This document shows positions 12,812 to 24,489 of a stretch of 64,000 nt of DNA, one piece after another. The stretch comes from Corbicula japonica. Its lineage: Eukaryota; Mollusca; Bivalvia; Venerida; Cyrenidae. Position 1 is the stretch's first letter; each line of letters starts with the position of its first letter. The translations under genes and the position numbers were made by a program. The DNA lies in the NCBI GenBank assembly GCA_038501625.1, contig JAZAYU010000013.1, positions 5,580,001-5,644,000 on the forward strand, written 5' to 3'. Below the pieces are notes generated by a model. That model was not told the DNA's origin and did not search any database. It saw only the letters and a list, made by a program, of their open reading frames with translations.

Positions 12812-13245
12812 GTTTGAAAAACGGGACGTATTATGGGAACACCTGCGGCGGGCGGGCGGGTTGGCGGGCGGTGTCCACAGGGTTTCCGCTCTCTAAGTCA
12901 AAGAGTTTTCATCAGTTCTTTATCAAACTTGGTGAATATGTTGGTGTGCATAATGTCTCGACCAAGTTCTATAACCAGCCAAATCCCCCAATGCACTCCT
13001 GAATTATGGCCCTTGAATTGTCCAAAATTACTGTTTCCGCTCTCTAAGTCAAAGAGTTTTCATCCGGTCTTTATCAAACTTGGTGAATATGTTGGTAGGC
13101 ATAATATCTCTGCCAAGTTCGATAACCAGCCAAGTTGCTTCAGGCACTTAAGAGTGTTGGCTCTTTATTTATACGAAAAATGTGGCAAATTAGCCAAACT
13201 TTTTGACGGGCGTATTTTGTGGCATTTTGGCACTGTTGTTTAAAG
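12812..13245 (+). repeat. Dispersed non-coding repeat with hairpin end and internal duplication
   Basis: Begins at a CCCGTTTGAAAAACGGG hairpin and ends near GACGGGCGTATTTTGTGG. It has an internal direct duplication with about 149-bp period, the blocks starting TCCGCTCTCTAAGTCAAAGA at 12886 and 13035 being nearly identical for about 100 bp. Phrases such as AATTATGGCCCTTGAATTGTCC-type wording are familiar from bivalve repeats. A 136-codon open frame crosses it, but both halves of that frame are the same repeat read in different frames, so it is not a gene. Confidence 0.65.
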
Positions 13246-13854
13246 ATAATGTTGATTTTTCTTGAATTACATGTTTCTCTTTTTTTAAATACAATAGTTA
13301 TTGTAAAATTTAGGTGAAATAACAACAATAACTATATGAATTTAAAAACTTGTATTTGTGAATTTCTTTTACATTGTCGATTAAACATGTTCTCTTATAA
13401 AATGAGTTCTCCACCGACTTCAGGACTGCTGCCCAAGAGATCATATTCTGCCGGTGATTTAGAAGTTATACATGTATCCGTGCGTCATGCAAATGTAATT
13501 CAAAAACAACCAACTTATCGCTTATTAAAATAGAAAAGGATAAAACGTTTTGAAATATTTATTTTTTGACATGAAATATTGCAGTCTCGGTTTTTAGCCG
13601 AAATATCGGAAACATAACGATTAGAACCAAGTTGAGCTTAAAGTTCCCTTTTCATGGAATAAAATTTACACAAGTAAGTAAACATAGGTACCCATTATGA
13701 TTTACCGATAAAACGATGAAACTTACTATGAAACCTTTAACTCAGTATTTAACGCGATATTTTCAAATCAAGAACACTCCATAATCTGCATTGTATAATT
13801 TCAAATTAATTGCTGTATTTCTTGATCAGCACTATCGTATTAAAAGGTAAAAAT

Positions 13855-14250
13855 AATGGAGATATATGGATAATTATCTAAATTAATGTAATGAGTCATT
13901 TTGACGAAAACAGTAAACGATGTTGACGATTACAATAATGTCAAGTTGTCAATCATGACCAAGAGAGTCAGATTTTGTCAACAAAATATAATAACAATAA
14001 CTTACTTACAGAAAAGTGCGTTTACATTGTGTTTTTCTTTTATCACAATCTATTTTTTTCCATTTTCATCAGAAAAACAACAACTGACTTTACTGACTGG
14101 AAATTATAAATACGACATAGTTTGCGATTAAACTAAATGTTCGAATAACTTTTCCCACAGGACTGATTCCGCTCGGAAAGATAAATGCTACATGAATTCC
14201 GAGAGGAATTAAATAAACGCAGGAATCATTCCGATCGGAATTAAATAAAC
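13855..14250 (+). repeat. Local duplication, copy 2 (partner 11930-12590)
   Basis: Same blocks as 11930-12590 but without the 232-bp element, and running into the TTCCGATCGGAA palindrome cluster. A 30-base subunit containing TAAATAAACGCAGGAATCAT is itself repeated at 14210-14255. Confidence 0.75.
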
Positions 14251-14394
14251 GCAGGAATCATTCCGATCGGAATCACCTCTTCCGATCGGAATTTTTCCGA
14301 TAGGAAAAAATTCCGACCGGAAAAATTCCGATCGGAAAATTTTCCGACAGGAAAATTCAGGATTCCGATCGGAAAATGTCGATTCCGATCGGAA
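14229..14394. repeat. Cluster of nine TTCCGATCGGAA palindromes
   Basis: Perfect 12-bp palindromes TTCCGATCGGAA start at 14229, 14251, 14280, 14326, 14363 and 14383. One-to-two-base variants (TTCCGATAGGAA, TTCCGACCGGAA, TTCCGACAGGAA) start at 14295, 14311 and 14342. Spacing is irregular (15-31 bp), so it is not a simple tandem array. One more perfect copy is at 12560, and related half sites occur at 11790-11835 and 12529. Each site is self-complementary and could bind a dimeric protein, or they could be the subterminal repeats of a transposon. Confidence 0.85.
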
Positions 14395-15262
14395 TCGAAG
14401 TTTGACACTGACTTTATTTTCCAATTTTCTCGAAAACTAAACAAGATATGGCATTGAAACATTGCAGTTTTTCTATTTAAATCATGTGTAATCACCTAAT
14501 AAAAAAAAACGCAAGAAAATCGATAAAATAAAAAAAAACTTTCGGAAAATATAATATTCCGAAAATTCACAGGATCGTGTTTAAAGAATTTTTTTTTCCT
14601 GAAGTTAATTCATACTTTGACAAATATAAAATTATTAGAATAACTGTTGTGTTTCAACATGTATCAGTTACCGAAAGTCAATCAGTTTTAGGGCGAAAAC
14701 AAACAAATAAATAATTATTATATTTATTATTTGTCACGCAAAAGACGACGCTTCTTAATTGAAATTTATTTCCGCGTCGTACCACGAAAAAGCGTTTTTT
14801 CTCGCATGAAGTCATTTGCGCAATTGGCCTGGTTTTCGCAGCCGACGTCACATTTAATTAAGAAATGAATCCATACCGGTATTTCGATGCTTTGAATTCT
14901 GACGCCTTAAACGCAAACCTAATTTTTTTATTACACTGCAAAGAAATTTGCTTGAATTTGATTGGATAATTTGCCGTTGATGTGTATCCATATTTACGGG
15001 TCGGCCGTAGATATGAACGCACGTGCCTTAATTTCCATCCATGGCCTCTCACCTTTATTTGTCGTCCGCCATTTTGTTTTGAATTTCCGTAAAAATGCAT
15101 AATTTGAAGCCGATCTTGTAAATTATGAAGCGGTATGCATCGGGATTACTAAAATTGTTACAGAAAATTATTGTGTTATGTTTTTAACGTTGAAAACGAT
15201 GATCCGATTATTATCAGATTTTGTAAATAAATATCAAATCGATAGTCCAATTACTATAGACG

Positions 15263-15292
15263 TGACGTCATGCAGGTAAATAAATGACGTCA
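15263..15292. promoter_or_regulatory. Two CRE-type TGACGTCA sites
   Basis: Perfect CREB/ATF consensus octamers at 15263-15270 and 15285-15292, 22 bp apart. A third is at 36708-36715. Just upstream (about 15068) is a CCGCCATTTTG word. No gene that they would control is identified, so function is inference. Confidence 0.35.
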
Positions 15293-15394
15293 GACGTGTA
15301 ATTATTGAGGTTCTCAGACGGGAGTTAAGCCGCTCTGCATTAAGGTATGACCATCCTAATGAATACCTATATCAAGAAGAGTATCCAAGGGAGG

Positions 15395-15475
15395 TAACTA
15401 TAGTAGTAAATTAGCTTAGAGTTCTGTCATGCAAGAGGACCAGGGTTCAAATCCCACTGGAAGCTATTTTTTTTT
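15395..15475 (+). repeat. tRNA-like sequence ending in T-run, probable SINE
   Basis: A B-box-like GGGTTCAAATCCC is followed 10 bases later by a run of T typical of RNA polymerase III termination. The upstream arm TTAGCTTAGAG resembles an A box. The anticodon stem does not pair, so a working tRNA is unlikely. Confidence 0.35.
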
Positions 15476-16201
15476 TGTAAGCCTAGAGCTTAAATAATTG
15501 GCATATTTCTTTTTTTTTCCTGTGTAATTCTGTCATTGAATATAAAATTCTCATGATTTAAACTAAAATAAGCAAAATAATCAAGATTAAAGGGGTTTTC
15601 ACTATCAGAATAGTGTTTATTCAATTCATCAATTTGAAAATTTCAAAAACTGGACGGTAAACTTCTCTGAAATTTTGTTTAAATTTTGTTTAAGGTATGT
15701 AGTTAAAAAATTGTAAATTTTTGTATACTGCACCAATCACGATTTTGCACAATTTTCATTAATTTAGTCTCGTGAAATATAAAAAAATGCATTTTTTAAA
15801 TTTATTTGGTCAAAAAATGTCATTTTAAGATAAATTCTGTATTTATATATTATATCTTAAATTGGTTTAGTAAAATATAACATATTTTGGATAAACTGTA
15901 AAAAATTAGGGTTGAATTTATCAATAACAAAAAATTTTGTCACCGATTAAAGAATTTGGATACTTTCACGTTTTTTCTCACTTTTTTAAACAAAAAAAAG
16001 CTAAAAATCTCAAAAACTACATGGTGAAAATCATTAAAATTTTGCATACAAGTCAGTGGTATGAAGCAGTTGATGAAAAAATAATCAGATGTTGGATTCT
16101 TAATAGTGCCCATTGTCATACCTTAAATAAGCGAAATAAATGAAAAAAATCGGTGTTTTCTTATTATTTTTGTCTGAAAAAGTCTTTGCAGTAAAAAACA
16201 A

Positions 16202-16337
16202 TTATTTGGTTCCTTGAAAGGGTATGTGAGGATATATTGCCGGTCTGGGTGTCATATTATCCCTCGCCTGCGGCTCGGGTAATATGACTCCCAGATCGGC
16301 AATATATTTTCACATTCCCTGTCAAGAAACCAAATAA
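16202..16337. repeat. Long imperfect palindrome, arms about 60 bp
   Basis: The left arm from TTATTTGGTTCCTTGAAAGG to CATATTATCC pairs with GGTAATATGACTCC... to CCAAATAA, around a short CTCGCCTGCGGCTCG centre. A few mismatches are scattered along the arms. This is a fold-back MITE-like unit, with no coding capacity. The GC-rich centre contrasts with the surrounding DNA. Confidence 0.8.
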
Positions 16338-16730
16338 CTATATAATTTAAATGATTAAAACTAAACTTCACCTCCATCTCCTCTTCATGCATTGAAAAAA
16401 CTAAATCTATTTAAATATTATTTTTTCAACAGTTTGCCTGTATTTAAGTAATTTTAGATATACGTATCGATTTTTCGATAAGTTTAATTCTGACCAGGAA
16501 ATAACCCAGAAGACCAATACTTTTGACAGCAAAGTCAGCAATGTCTAGCTCTTTAGGGTCAAACTCTATGACAAAATATAGTCCTCCAACCGCCACTTCT
16601 ACTGCTACGATGAAAGTAACCTGCATGATTTCGAAGGTAATAATTTCTTACGATTGTTGCCACAATATTTTAACACTGTCGTGATCGAGCACCGGTACGG
16701 TCTTTTCGGGCACCGGTATTGTCATACAAT

Positions 16731-17289
16731 ATGGCGGACTGTTTTCCATCTGAAAGGTATGTGTATAGATTTTTACTTCACAGAGATATGATTTGTTTTG
16801 GGCAATACTTTTTATAGAACAACTGATCCGCAAAAGTTTTAACTATGATGACTTCTTATTGTATTTTTCTTCAAATCCATCTGACCCAATCCTTTAAAAA
16901 GGTTAGGATACTGTTAACTGGCTTACTTTCTGTTTTGATCATACACCGGTATGGTCAGCACGCACCGGTTCAAGAATTCCGTCAAATTGTACAGATTGTT
17001 GAAAAAAGGCACCGGTTCGGTCTCATTTTACATTTTGTATACGGTTCTGTCTCCATTATTTCTTCCTAAAAGATACCTCTATGGTACTAATTTTTTAAAT
17101 ATAAATGTTTATTGTATGAAACACAACAGAAAATTTAAGGGAGAGGTATTTATTTGAAGGGTTGACTGTTATCAAAAAATGTTGGTTTATCTCGGATATG
17201 GTTGGTTATTACTCTACACGACATATACATTTAATTTCAGAGAATTTCCCGAAAAGACCGTGCTGGTGCTCGATCACGACAGTGTTAAG
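16731..17289 (+). CDS. Candidate 5' exons of an unrecognised gene
   Basis: Exon A (16731-16756) starts ATGGCGGAC and ends CTGAAAG before a good donor GTATGT. Exon B (17241-17289) begins after TTTAATTTCAG and ends GTTAAG before GTAAGC. The two join without a frameshift to give 25 codons (MADCFPSEREFPEKTVLVLD then HDSVK), ending in phase 0. I do not recognise the peptide. A 39-nt inverted copy of exon B, with two mismatches, lies at 16671-16709 just upstream of exon A. The next exon is not evident; the Mutator-type transposase exons downstream are on the same strand, but a link to them is only a possibility. Confidence 0.3.
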
Positions 17290-17654
17290 GTAAGCCATAC
17301 ATCATTAATCGGAAACGCTCGTGTTATTTCGCGACTTTTCGGTCAGCGTCGATCATCACCGGATTTGAACGAAATTTTCCGATACAGAGTCTCTAACAAA
17401 AATGCATAGACGATAAATATTTGAAATGGGGATCAATCTTGTAATTATCACCGTAAAACAAATCTCAATTTCTTTTTAGTCATATTCAGCAATAATTATT
17501 TTATTAATTATTTGAGTAATAACGCGATATTAGATTATTGAATTTTTATCGTAGAGACTTTTACAGTATATCCGGTGTTTATCAAAATGGCGTCCTTCGG
17601 ACGTGACAAACCCTTTCGATTTACTTCAGAACAGAAAAAAACGATCTATTAACA

Positions 17655-19159
17655 AACTCACGTGTTGATCGATCACAATTTCGTTGTGGGACATACTTGT
17701 GAATTACCAGTGTTTATGAAAGGAGTGCCCGCTGTCAAACAACATTAACTTCGGAAGAACTGTCAGCCAAGGCAGTTGGAACAATGAAAGACTGGGGTAG
17801 ACAAAGAAATCATAGTTTTAGAAGTGCTTCTCCAGTCATTGCAATCATGCAAGGCGACATGCCCAAGGCCAGTACCGCTGACGTATGATACTGTGGTTGG
17901 GGAGTTACAGTGTGGTCTTTGGGGATTTGTATGTAAAGTGTTCATAACTGAGTGTGCCCAGATCAACATAGTTCCCTATGAGAAAACCCACCGGGCCCCC
18001 AGATCTAAAGGCATCCCCTCATTTGCTGTCAACACCAAGCTTGTAACAGGTAAATAAAAATTTTCGTATTTAAAAATAATAAAAAATTGAAAGTAACATC
18101 AAATAAAAGATACATTTATTTTAGTAGAATATTCTTTTATCTTCGACATTTGGGGACACCTGCTGTTAACCGGTAAGTAAAATTTGTTGTTGTCGCCCCA
18201 TAGCCCCGCTGGCATTTGAATTCATTTATTGATTGAACTGTTTGTTCAGAAAATAGCCACACCCCCGCTTGATTAAATTATTAATATATAATTATTACGT
18301 GAGCTCTATGTATGCATCCGTACATGCATTCTAGCCCAATTAGCCGACATTTGTAGTTTGTTACATTTCTGATGATTATTTGAATTTAATAATTTTAAAA
18401 TTTTATGAAAGCTACACATTCAAGTAGAAACGAAGTGCACTTAAAAATAAAGAATTTGTATCGTAATTAACTTTTAACTTTTATTTTTAGCAATGATTGA
18501 TAGTCTCGGCGGTCCAGATAAAGTCTACAACTTCCTTTCGACTCTGAGTATCAGGCCTATCAACCCCAAGAATTTAAGGTACTTTTTCATAGTGTTTATC
18601 ATTAAGTGCTTGCCACACTCCTCCCAAGCACATTCATAGATAAAAAGAAAATTATCAAAATTAACGTGTCTTACTGTGTGCAAAATAAAGATACATTAGT
18701 AATATTCATTTGTGCAAAGTTTCATTGAACGGCATTTTACCGGTATTGAGATTTTGATAATTTTCTTGTTATCGATGAACGTGCTTGGGAGGAGTGTAGT
18801 AAGCCCATAATATTGGTTTCAAACACTAATTACGTATAGATTATTAAAAAATGATTTTTGGTATACAAATTGAAGCACCATTTCTTGTTGTTTGTATTGT
18901 TTTATATGTTAACAACACATATTTGCCTTTTTTACTTTTCAACGTGTCCATATTGATGTATTTTCAACACAGGGGCATTTTTTCTTCCTTTGTACAACAT
19001 TTTTTTGTACAGGCAAATTGTCATTCTTTACATACAACAGTTCTCAAAACCATACATCAAATTATAGGTGATGGAGCGCAGGGCCGGAAGTTACGTGGAG
19101 TCTGTGGCTGCTGCATCGACACTGAATGCTGCAAATAATTCATTCGCCATGGACATGCA
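17655..19159 (+). pseudogene. Mutator-type transposase, split and decayed
   Basis: Three exon-like blocks follow in order. Block 1 (open from about 17779 to 18049; the same frame further upstream has two stops) encodes LQSCKATCPRPVPLTYDTVV, then a GLWGFVCKVFI..CAQIN segment and KTHRAPRSKG, ending VNTKLVT. Block 2 (18491-18578) continues AMIDSLGGPDKVYNFLSTLS-IRPINPKN. Block 3 (19068-19159) gives VMERRAGSYVESVAAAS. The Cys-x2-Cys-like N-terminal part, the VNTK motif and the FLSTL(N/S)I-P-P-x-N segment are what I know from Mutator-like transposases of cnidarians and molluscs. The first junction restores an Ala codon precisely. At the second junction the frame is off by one base, and two in-frame stops lie upstream of block 1, so this copy looks dead. 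The catalytic part was not found. Confidence 0.55.
18606..18806. mobile_element. Short inverted-repeat element, 201 bp
   Basis: The ends GTGCTTGCCACACTCCTCCC and its inverse (GGGAGGAGTGTAGTAAGCCC) flank an AAAGAAAATTATCAAAAT / ATTTTGATAATTTTCTT pair. It sits between blocks 2 and 3 of the Mutator-type transposase. It is a shorter relative of the element at 27824-28528, sharing the ends and the internal TTTGTGCAAAGTTTCATTGA block. Flanks are TTAA/ATAA, consistent with a 3-4 bp target duplication. Confidence 0.75.
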
Positions 19160-19426
19160 GTAAGTATCACAAAAACTAATTATGCAATATCTTTTTGTTT
19201 TCATAAAAATTGCACTTCACATGTTGGACCATAATCAAAGTAAAGAATGTTGTATGAGTAAGCATAGAAAAGAAGGATTAACTGATACATTTTGTTTCAA
19301 ACTAGCTCTGTAATGTAAAGTACAAGACTATAGGTCTGATAACCCATATCAATGAGGTCAAGGTCATATTAAACGGGCAACAAATTCCACACATCACTTG
19401 GATGTCTGCTGTAACAGCATTAGGAG

Positions 19427-19684
19427 ATGTCTTCAACACATGTCACACCAAAAGTGTCCATAAGTATTTCTGCCTATCAGGTTACCGGTATAGTGAATAC
19501 CCCAGCAGGACTTACTTGTGCCCTCAGTCCTAATAAAGGAGGGTTTGAACAATTCGACATCCTGGCTGGAAAGTATCCAGATGTTAGACTTTTGGCCCAT
19601 AATGGAAGAAAACTTGATTTTCTTGTCAAAACTGGCATGGTTGATAAATTCATGAATGAAGGCCAGCCCCGTGTCACCAGATGA
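19427..19684 (+). other. Unrecognised open frame, 85 codons
   Basis: A somewhat GC-richer island of about 300 bp. The + frame contains VNTPAGLTCALSPNKGGFEQ and ends in MNEGQPRVTR. A minus-strand frame covers nearly the same bases, so the open character is partly compositional. It follows the Mutator-type exons and could be part of them, but it matches nothing I know. Region 19690-20690 beyond it holds only a 14-G run at 20157-20170 and AT-rich DNA. Confidence 0.2.
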
Positions 19685-20699
19685 AAAGGACTTTAGAGAC
19701 AGTGATTCGAAAGCTGGTGGATTTTTTAAACATCAGCAGTGTATCAACTGGTATTGTGAACACACATTTTTAATTATAGCTATTTGGTATTGTTTCAGTT
19801 TTATGTGCACTTGTCATGTTGCCTTACGTTGTATTATTATTTTGGAATAATTAGGATTTGAAATGTGTCTTTAAAAACTTCTCTTGGTAGCATATTGACT
19901 TCAGTGAAACTAAACACCTGAAATATTCATAGTGAAATATTTAGGTGTGTATGTGAGATTTACCGCATGATGTGAAGGCATATTTTTTGAACTTATGTTT
20001 ATGTTAGTGCACGTTTATATAATTAATTTAATGTGTTTTCAACCCTTTTTGTATATTAAGAAAATTTTTTTACCCTCTACATGTTTTTTTATTTAACAAC
20101 TTGCATTGTAATTAGCAAAATAACAAGAAAAAGCAGTTTTGCGATTTTTTGCTAACGGGGGGGGGGGGGGAGTATTTATTGACCATTTCTGAAATAAATA
20201 TACTGTAAAAAAATTTTAATTTACTGTTTTATGATTCTATATACATTGCCTGAAAAATTTATGTATCACTCATTGCTTGTGAACATACAAAAATAACAAA
20301 ACAAATCATAGATTGATAGCGCTTATTTGCTGTTTTCGCTGAAAATCCTATGTTCTATGAGCCGAAGTTTGACAATTCACCTGTATTAAAAGTATAATGC
20401 TCATCAAAGTATTTTTTTGTTAACAAAATCTGATAATATATGCTATGAGACACAAAACAAAACCAAAACAAGAAGTGTATTTGCATTTTTATTGATTTTA
20501 TAAGCAAAACTGTAGCATAAGTACTTTAGCTTTTCAGTACCATTCTAGATAGAGGGGGTTGGCAAAGTCAAACGTTATTTTTTCTAAAAGTTGACGGTAA
20601 TTTTTTTAAAATTTTGAATTAAGATCACATATACGTAACTCGTAATGAAAATAACAAATTAATTGGATTTCTGAATATTGCCAATGATCAATGGCTTAC

Positions 20700-20830
20700 C
20701 TTAAAGTATGAACCGCGTCCTCGTCACTGGAATCGACCTCCATATCTGCCTCCAATGACATATTTTCCTTGAGCAAACCTGTGACTTTTTTAAACTGAGA
20801 ACAAAAGTACATTGCACTATTCTGCTGAGT
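20700..20830 (-). other. Candidate isolated exon (acidic peptide)
   Basis: On the minus strand an open stretch encodes FKKVTGLLKENMSLEADMEV followed by DSSDEDAVHT and stops at a good donor (TTTAAG|GTAAGCC). The acidic EADMEVDSSDED run looks protein-like. No partner exon was identified, so it may belong to a host gene or to a transposon gene. Confidence 0.25.
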
Positions 20831-21059
20831 GACAGGATACTATTTTACACTTGTCCTAAGAATGTCTGCTGCTGGTATGTGCTTCATTTTACTAAGGCTC
20901 CTATTGCATTGCCACATAAGTCATGGTACAATTTTAAGTGACCTAAGTTCATCTTCTTTTTACACGCATGTCCATTTAGAAGCCGTTGCCAGCCTAAGAA
21001 CAATGGAAAAAGCAAGTATTTTAGCAGCTTTGGGAAAAGTCAGCAACTGATGACAGCAA

Positions 21060-22700
21060 GCGGACTAGCTTGTACGGACAATTAGATATACAAACGTAAA
21101 GAAGTAGAAACAAGATAATAACTTCAACGTTAATAAAATGTACATACGAGTGAGTTTAATCAACATTATAGTAACTATAATTGAACAAAGCATGCTGATA
21201 CGCTTTATAATGGTGCAAAAAGTTAAGTTATTATCAAATAAACCCAATTTATTGTTATACAAACCTAGTTTGAAAAGGTGAACATAGGTATCCCATTGGC
21301 GATTTGGCGTTCAGACATATTTCCTTTTTTTGGCTTAGCATATTTAATCATTTGAAGAAAACTACTTCCACATTTTCTTAGGACATGTAGTAAAAGTTAT
21401 TTCAATACTAACACATAAAAAGTCAAAACAATTAACAGACAGAAAGATCCTATGCATATCATCAAACCTATTTTATTTCTTGCAGGGTTGCAGCAAAATT
21501 ATACTTAAATAATGTAATTAGTTTAAACTTTCGCAAAAAGTAAACAGTACATTTGAGGCTTGCCATCAAACTTTTGTAGATAGCAGCTGTAAACATTAAC
21601 TAAAATACCCGCGAGTTATATTTGTCAACACCATTCTGTTAATGTTTTACATTCTATGATACATAACTTATCTATCTTTTTGAAATTTAAATAATCATTG
21701 TCACCACGTTTTGTACAGCCGACTAAAGGAACATATGCTGACTTTCAACGGCCATCAGCCCACACCCGCTTTTCTCTAGTGGTGAAATCCTTGTTTCCTT
21801 TGTAGGGAAAACACGATCAAAGGAGAAGTAGGAGTCAGTTGGGCTTGGAAGTATTTTCAGTAATATTTATTATGATTGGCGTTAATCAACTTTAAGATAT
21901 TTAGCAATATTGACATGTTCTTAGTTGCCTCGGTAGCGCATTCAGTTGATATGTGTGAGGATTTGGGAGTGATAAATAATTGGGTGGTGGATACTCAATA
22001 TCCTGACACAGCAGAATCAACTGTGGGCATTGAGTTGTGTATTCGCTCTGTACAAACTGCAAATTAATTCACAATTAATTCCGAATAAACACGTTACATG
22101 AATAATTTAATCGAAAATATAAAAGCGTTTTCATACGTTCACAGATTTGGGAAGTATTTGTAGTAAAGTGTAACGGTTCATATAAACTTAAAGTAGCTGT
22201 TAAAAAAATCAGATCACCTAATCGATAAGTCAGTGGAAAAATATAAGAAACCAGTGATTATTTATATATATCCTATAATTTTCAAGCTATTATGTCTATT
22301 AAATAAATATAATGCAAAGCAATCGCGTACATTATTCAACCGTTAATTTAATTTTCTGCAGTCATTTGTGTCAAATATTTTTGATATGTCAATTATTTCA
22401 AAAAATACCTTATTTTATTGATGAAAGGTTATACGTATGCAGCAATTAGTCAACTACTATGTTTGATTGATAAACGAGGTTTCTTCGACAAGTAATGCAA
22501 AAAGCATTCAAATATTCATATAAATGAGCGTAAACAAGTTATATAAATGTCTACTGTCAGCATAACCTTTTGTTTAACAAGCATGAAAACTTCATTAACC
22601 AAAACTTGAGGATTTTAAAAACCTTAAATAGTTTGTACTAGAGTGTACTTGCGGCTAAAACAAATATTAGTGTCATGGTTCAGATAATAATAAAGAAAAA
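21060..22700. other. Non-coding stretch
   Basis: AT-rich, no pairable repeat found. A frame at 21876-22067 has no supporting features. Confidence 0.35.
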
Positions 22701-22704
22701 TAAT

Positions 22705-23060
22705 CAGGAATGGCCACATCTAGCAGACACAGCCTCCGCACACAGCCAAAATGTAGAGAGGAAAAGAGATCATGGTATATAATAATCAGTTTCAAAATGG
22801 ACGCCACAAACAATTAACGAAAGTGAGAACCCGAGGGGTTATCGCCATGGAACGGTCAGTGGCAAAACAATTTGCCACTGGGGGTTTAAACCAGGTTCTA
22901 GGGTGCACCAACCTCACATTTGCCCCAACAGGTTCTCATATCACAAAAAAGTACAAGTGGTCTTGGTGAAATAACTCGAACCCAACCATCGGCTCAACAA
23001 TGTTGCATGCAAAAGCACACAAACATATAAAACATAAGCAGCTAATAGCATTGCAAAGCC
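22705..23060 (+). repeat. Repeat family A, near full-length copy
   Basis: The best of at least nine copies in the window. It begins TCAGGAATGGCCACATC, passes a GTGAGAACCCGAGGGGTTA block, a CAGTGGCAAA..TTTGCCACTG hairpin and a GGGTGCACCAACCTCACA block, and ends near CGGCTCAACAATGTTGCATG and CAAAGCC. Other copies are at 24001-24190 (+), 24490-24665 (-), 27330-27412 (-), 35786-36082 (-), 38836-39215 (+), 42525-42755 (-), 43470-43530 (-) and 48545-48600 (+). Most copies keep the same reading frame open, but substitutions fall at all codon positions, so I do not call a protein. Confidence 0.8.
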
Positions 23061-24000
23061 AAAGGGCGGCTACTCAATGATCTTACAGAGCAAAAGCAAT
23101 CTGCTATATACATTTTGAATACATCATAAAGTAAAGACGTCCATACTTGACCGTTTGATAATAAAATATTGATCTGTTTCGAAGCTTAGGACAACACAGT
23201 CCTAAACATGGGAGGTAATAATAAGTGATGGCAAGGGTTTAGTTACAGCACTTGTGGGTAAATATAGACAGGGGAATGTTTAAAAATGCCAATTTTGTGT
23301 TGAATATAACTACTCAGAAAGTATATCCATTTATAAATTGTGAGATTCCATTACATAATATTAAACTTTACTCTTCAAAGAAAAAGTGTTTCTCTTTTGA
23401 ACTTACTAAGACACCGTCTATCAAGTTTTTAAAACTAATAATTTAACAGTTAAATTTTTATTAAGTAACACAACTTAAATGTTTAAAGTGGAAATCACCA
23501 TTTCATACAAAATAATAATTCAGAAATAAGAAAAGTTAATGAAGGGTACTTGTTATTTGGTCTATTACCGGGAAATTCGCAGTGGCTATATACATGTATA
23601 TCCTAGAAAGGTTCTGACACAGCTACTTTAGGGTACTCAAAACTGGTCGAAAGTTTTAGGGTATTAAGAGCAATGATTGATGCATCAAAAATAATTTAAA
23701 AAATTTAAATATCGATATTTGTTCTGCAATATAACTGCATTTGCATTACTTTTCGAACACCCCCATAACACCAAATGTACAACGATATGAAGATCGGAAC
23801 ATTTTGCGAAGAAGGTTTTTACTGACTTGAAGCTCTATAGATTTTCGTTACAGATATGTCGATTTTGACATTTCTGCATATTTTCTGAATATTTTGAAAC
23901 AAATCAGTTTGAAGTATTAAGGTTTTTGTTGTAGGTTAAATTTAGAAAGGCACATTTTTTCTGCATAATACAATATTTTTTTTAAAAAGTGAAATATGCA

Positions 24001-24190
24001 TTATCAGGAATGGCCACATCCAGCAGACACAGCCTCCCCACACAGCCAGAAAGTAGAGAGGAAACGAGAGCATGGTATTACAATAATCAGTTTCAAAATG
24101 GACGCCACAAACAATTAACGAAAGTGAGAACCCGAGGGGTTACCGCCTTGGAACGGTCAATGGCAAACAATTTGCCACTGGGGATTTCAT
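24001..24190 (+). repeat. Repeat family A, 3'-truncated copy
   Basis: Starts at ATCAGGAATGGCCACATCC and stops abruptly after the conserved hairpin, within TTGCCACTGGGGAT. Confidence 0.8.
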
Positions 24191-24489
24191 TTTATGTATA
24201 TGTATCACGTTTGCTTAATAAAAAAATTATAAGTTCAATCACTACATAGTTTGTTGAAATGTAATGTTATCTAGTGAATAACCAAAAGTATCGATTGACA
24301 CTTTTAATTTTGCTTTTTCGGCCGTATCATGTCTGTAACACATGTTTTGTGAACACTTTATTTAAGTACGATTAAGCGATAATTAAACTATTGCATTGTA
24401 AGGCTCTTGTATTGTAAAGTATATAGTATTATTAAATGTATAATATCATTCAATCAACTTAAGTTCGTAGTTATATTGTAAAAACACTA

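Noticed and set aside
12833..13243. 136-codon open frame
   Set aside because: It crosses a dispersed repeat whose two internal copies are read in different frames, so protein similarity is not maintained.
16444..16626. Minus-strand 60-codon frame with hydrophobic start
   Set aside because: A GTTACTTTCATC acceptor context is possible, but no partner exon fits; the only candidate intron upstream would be about 30 bp.
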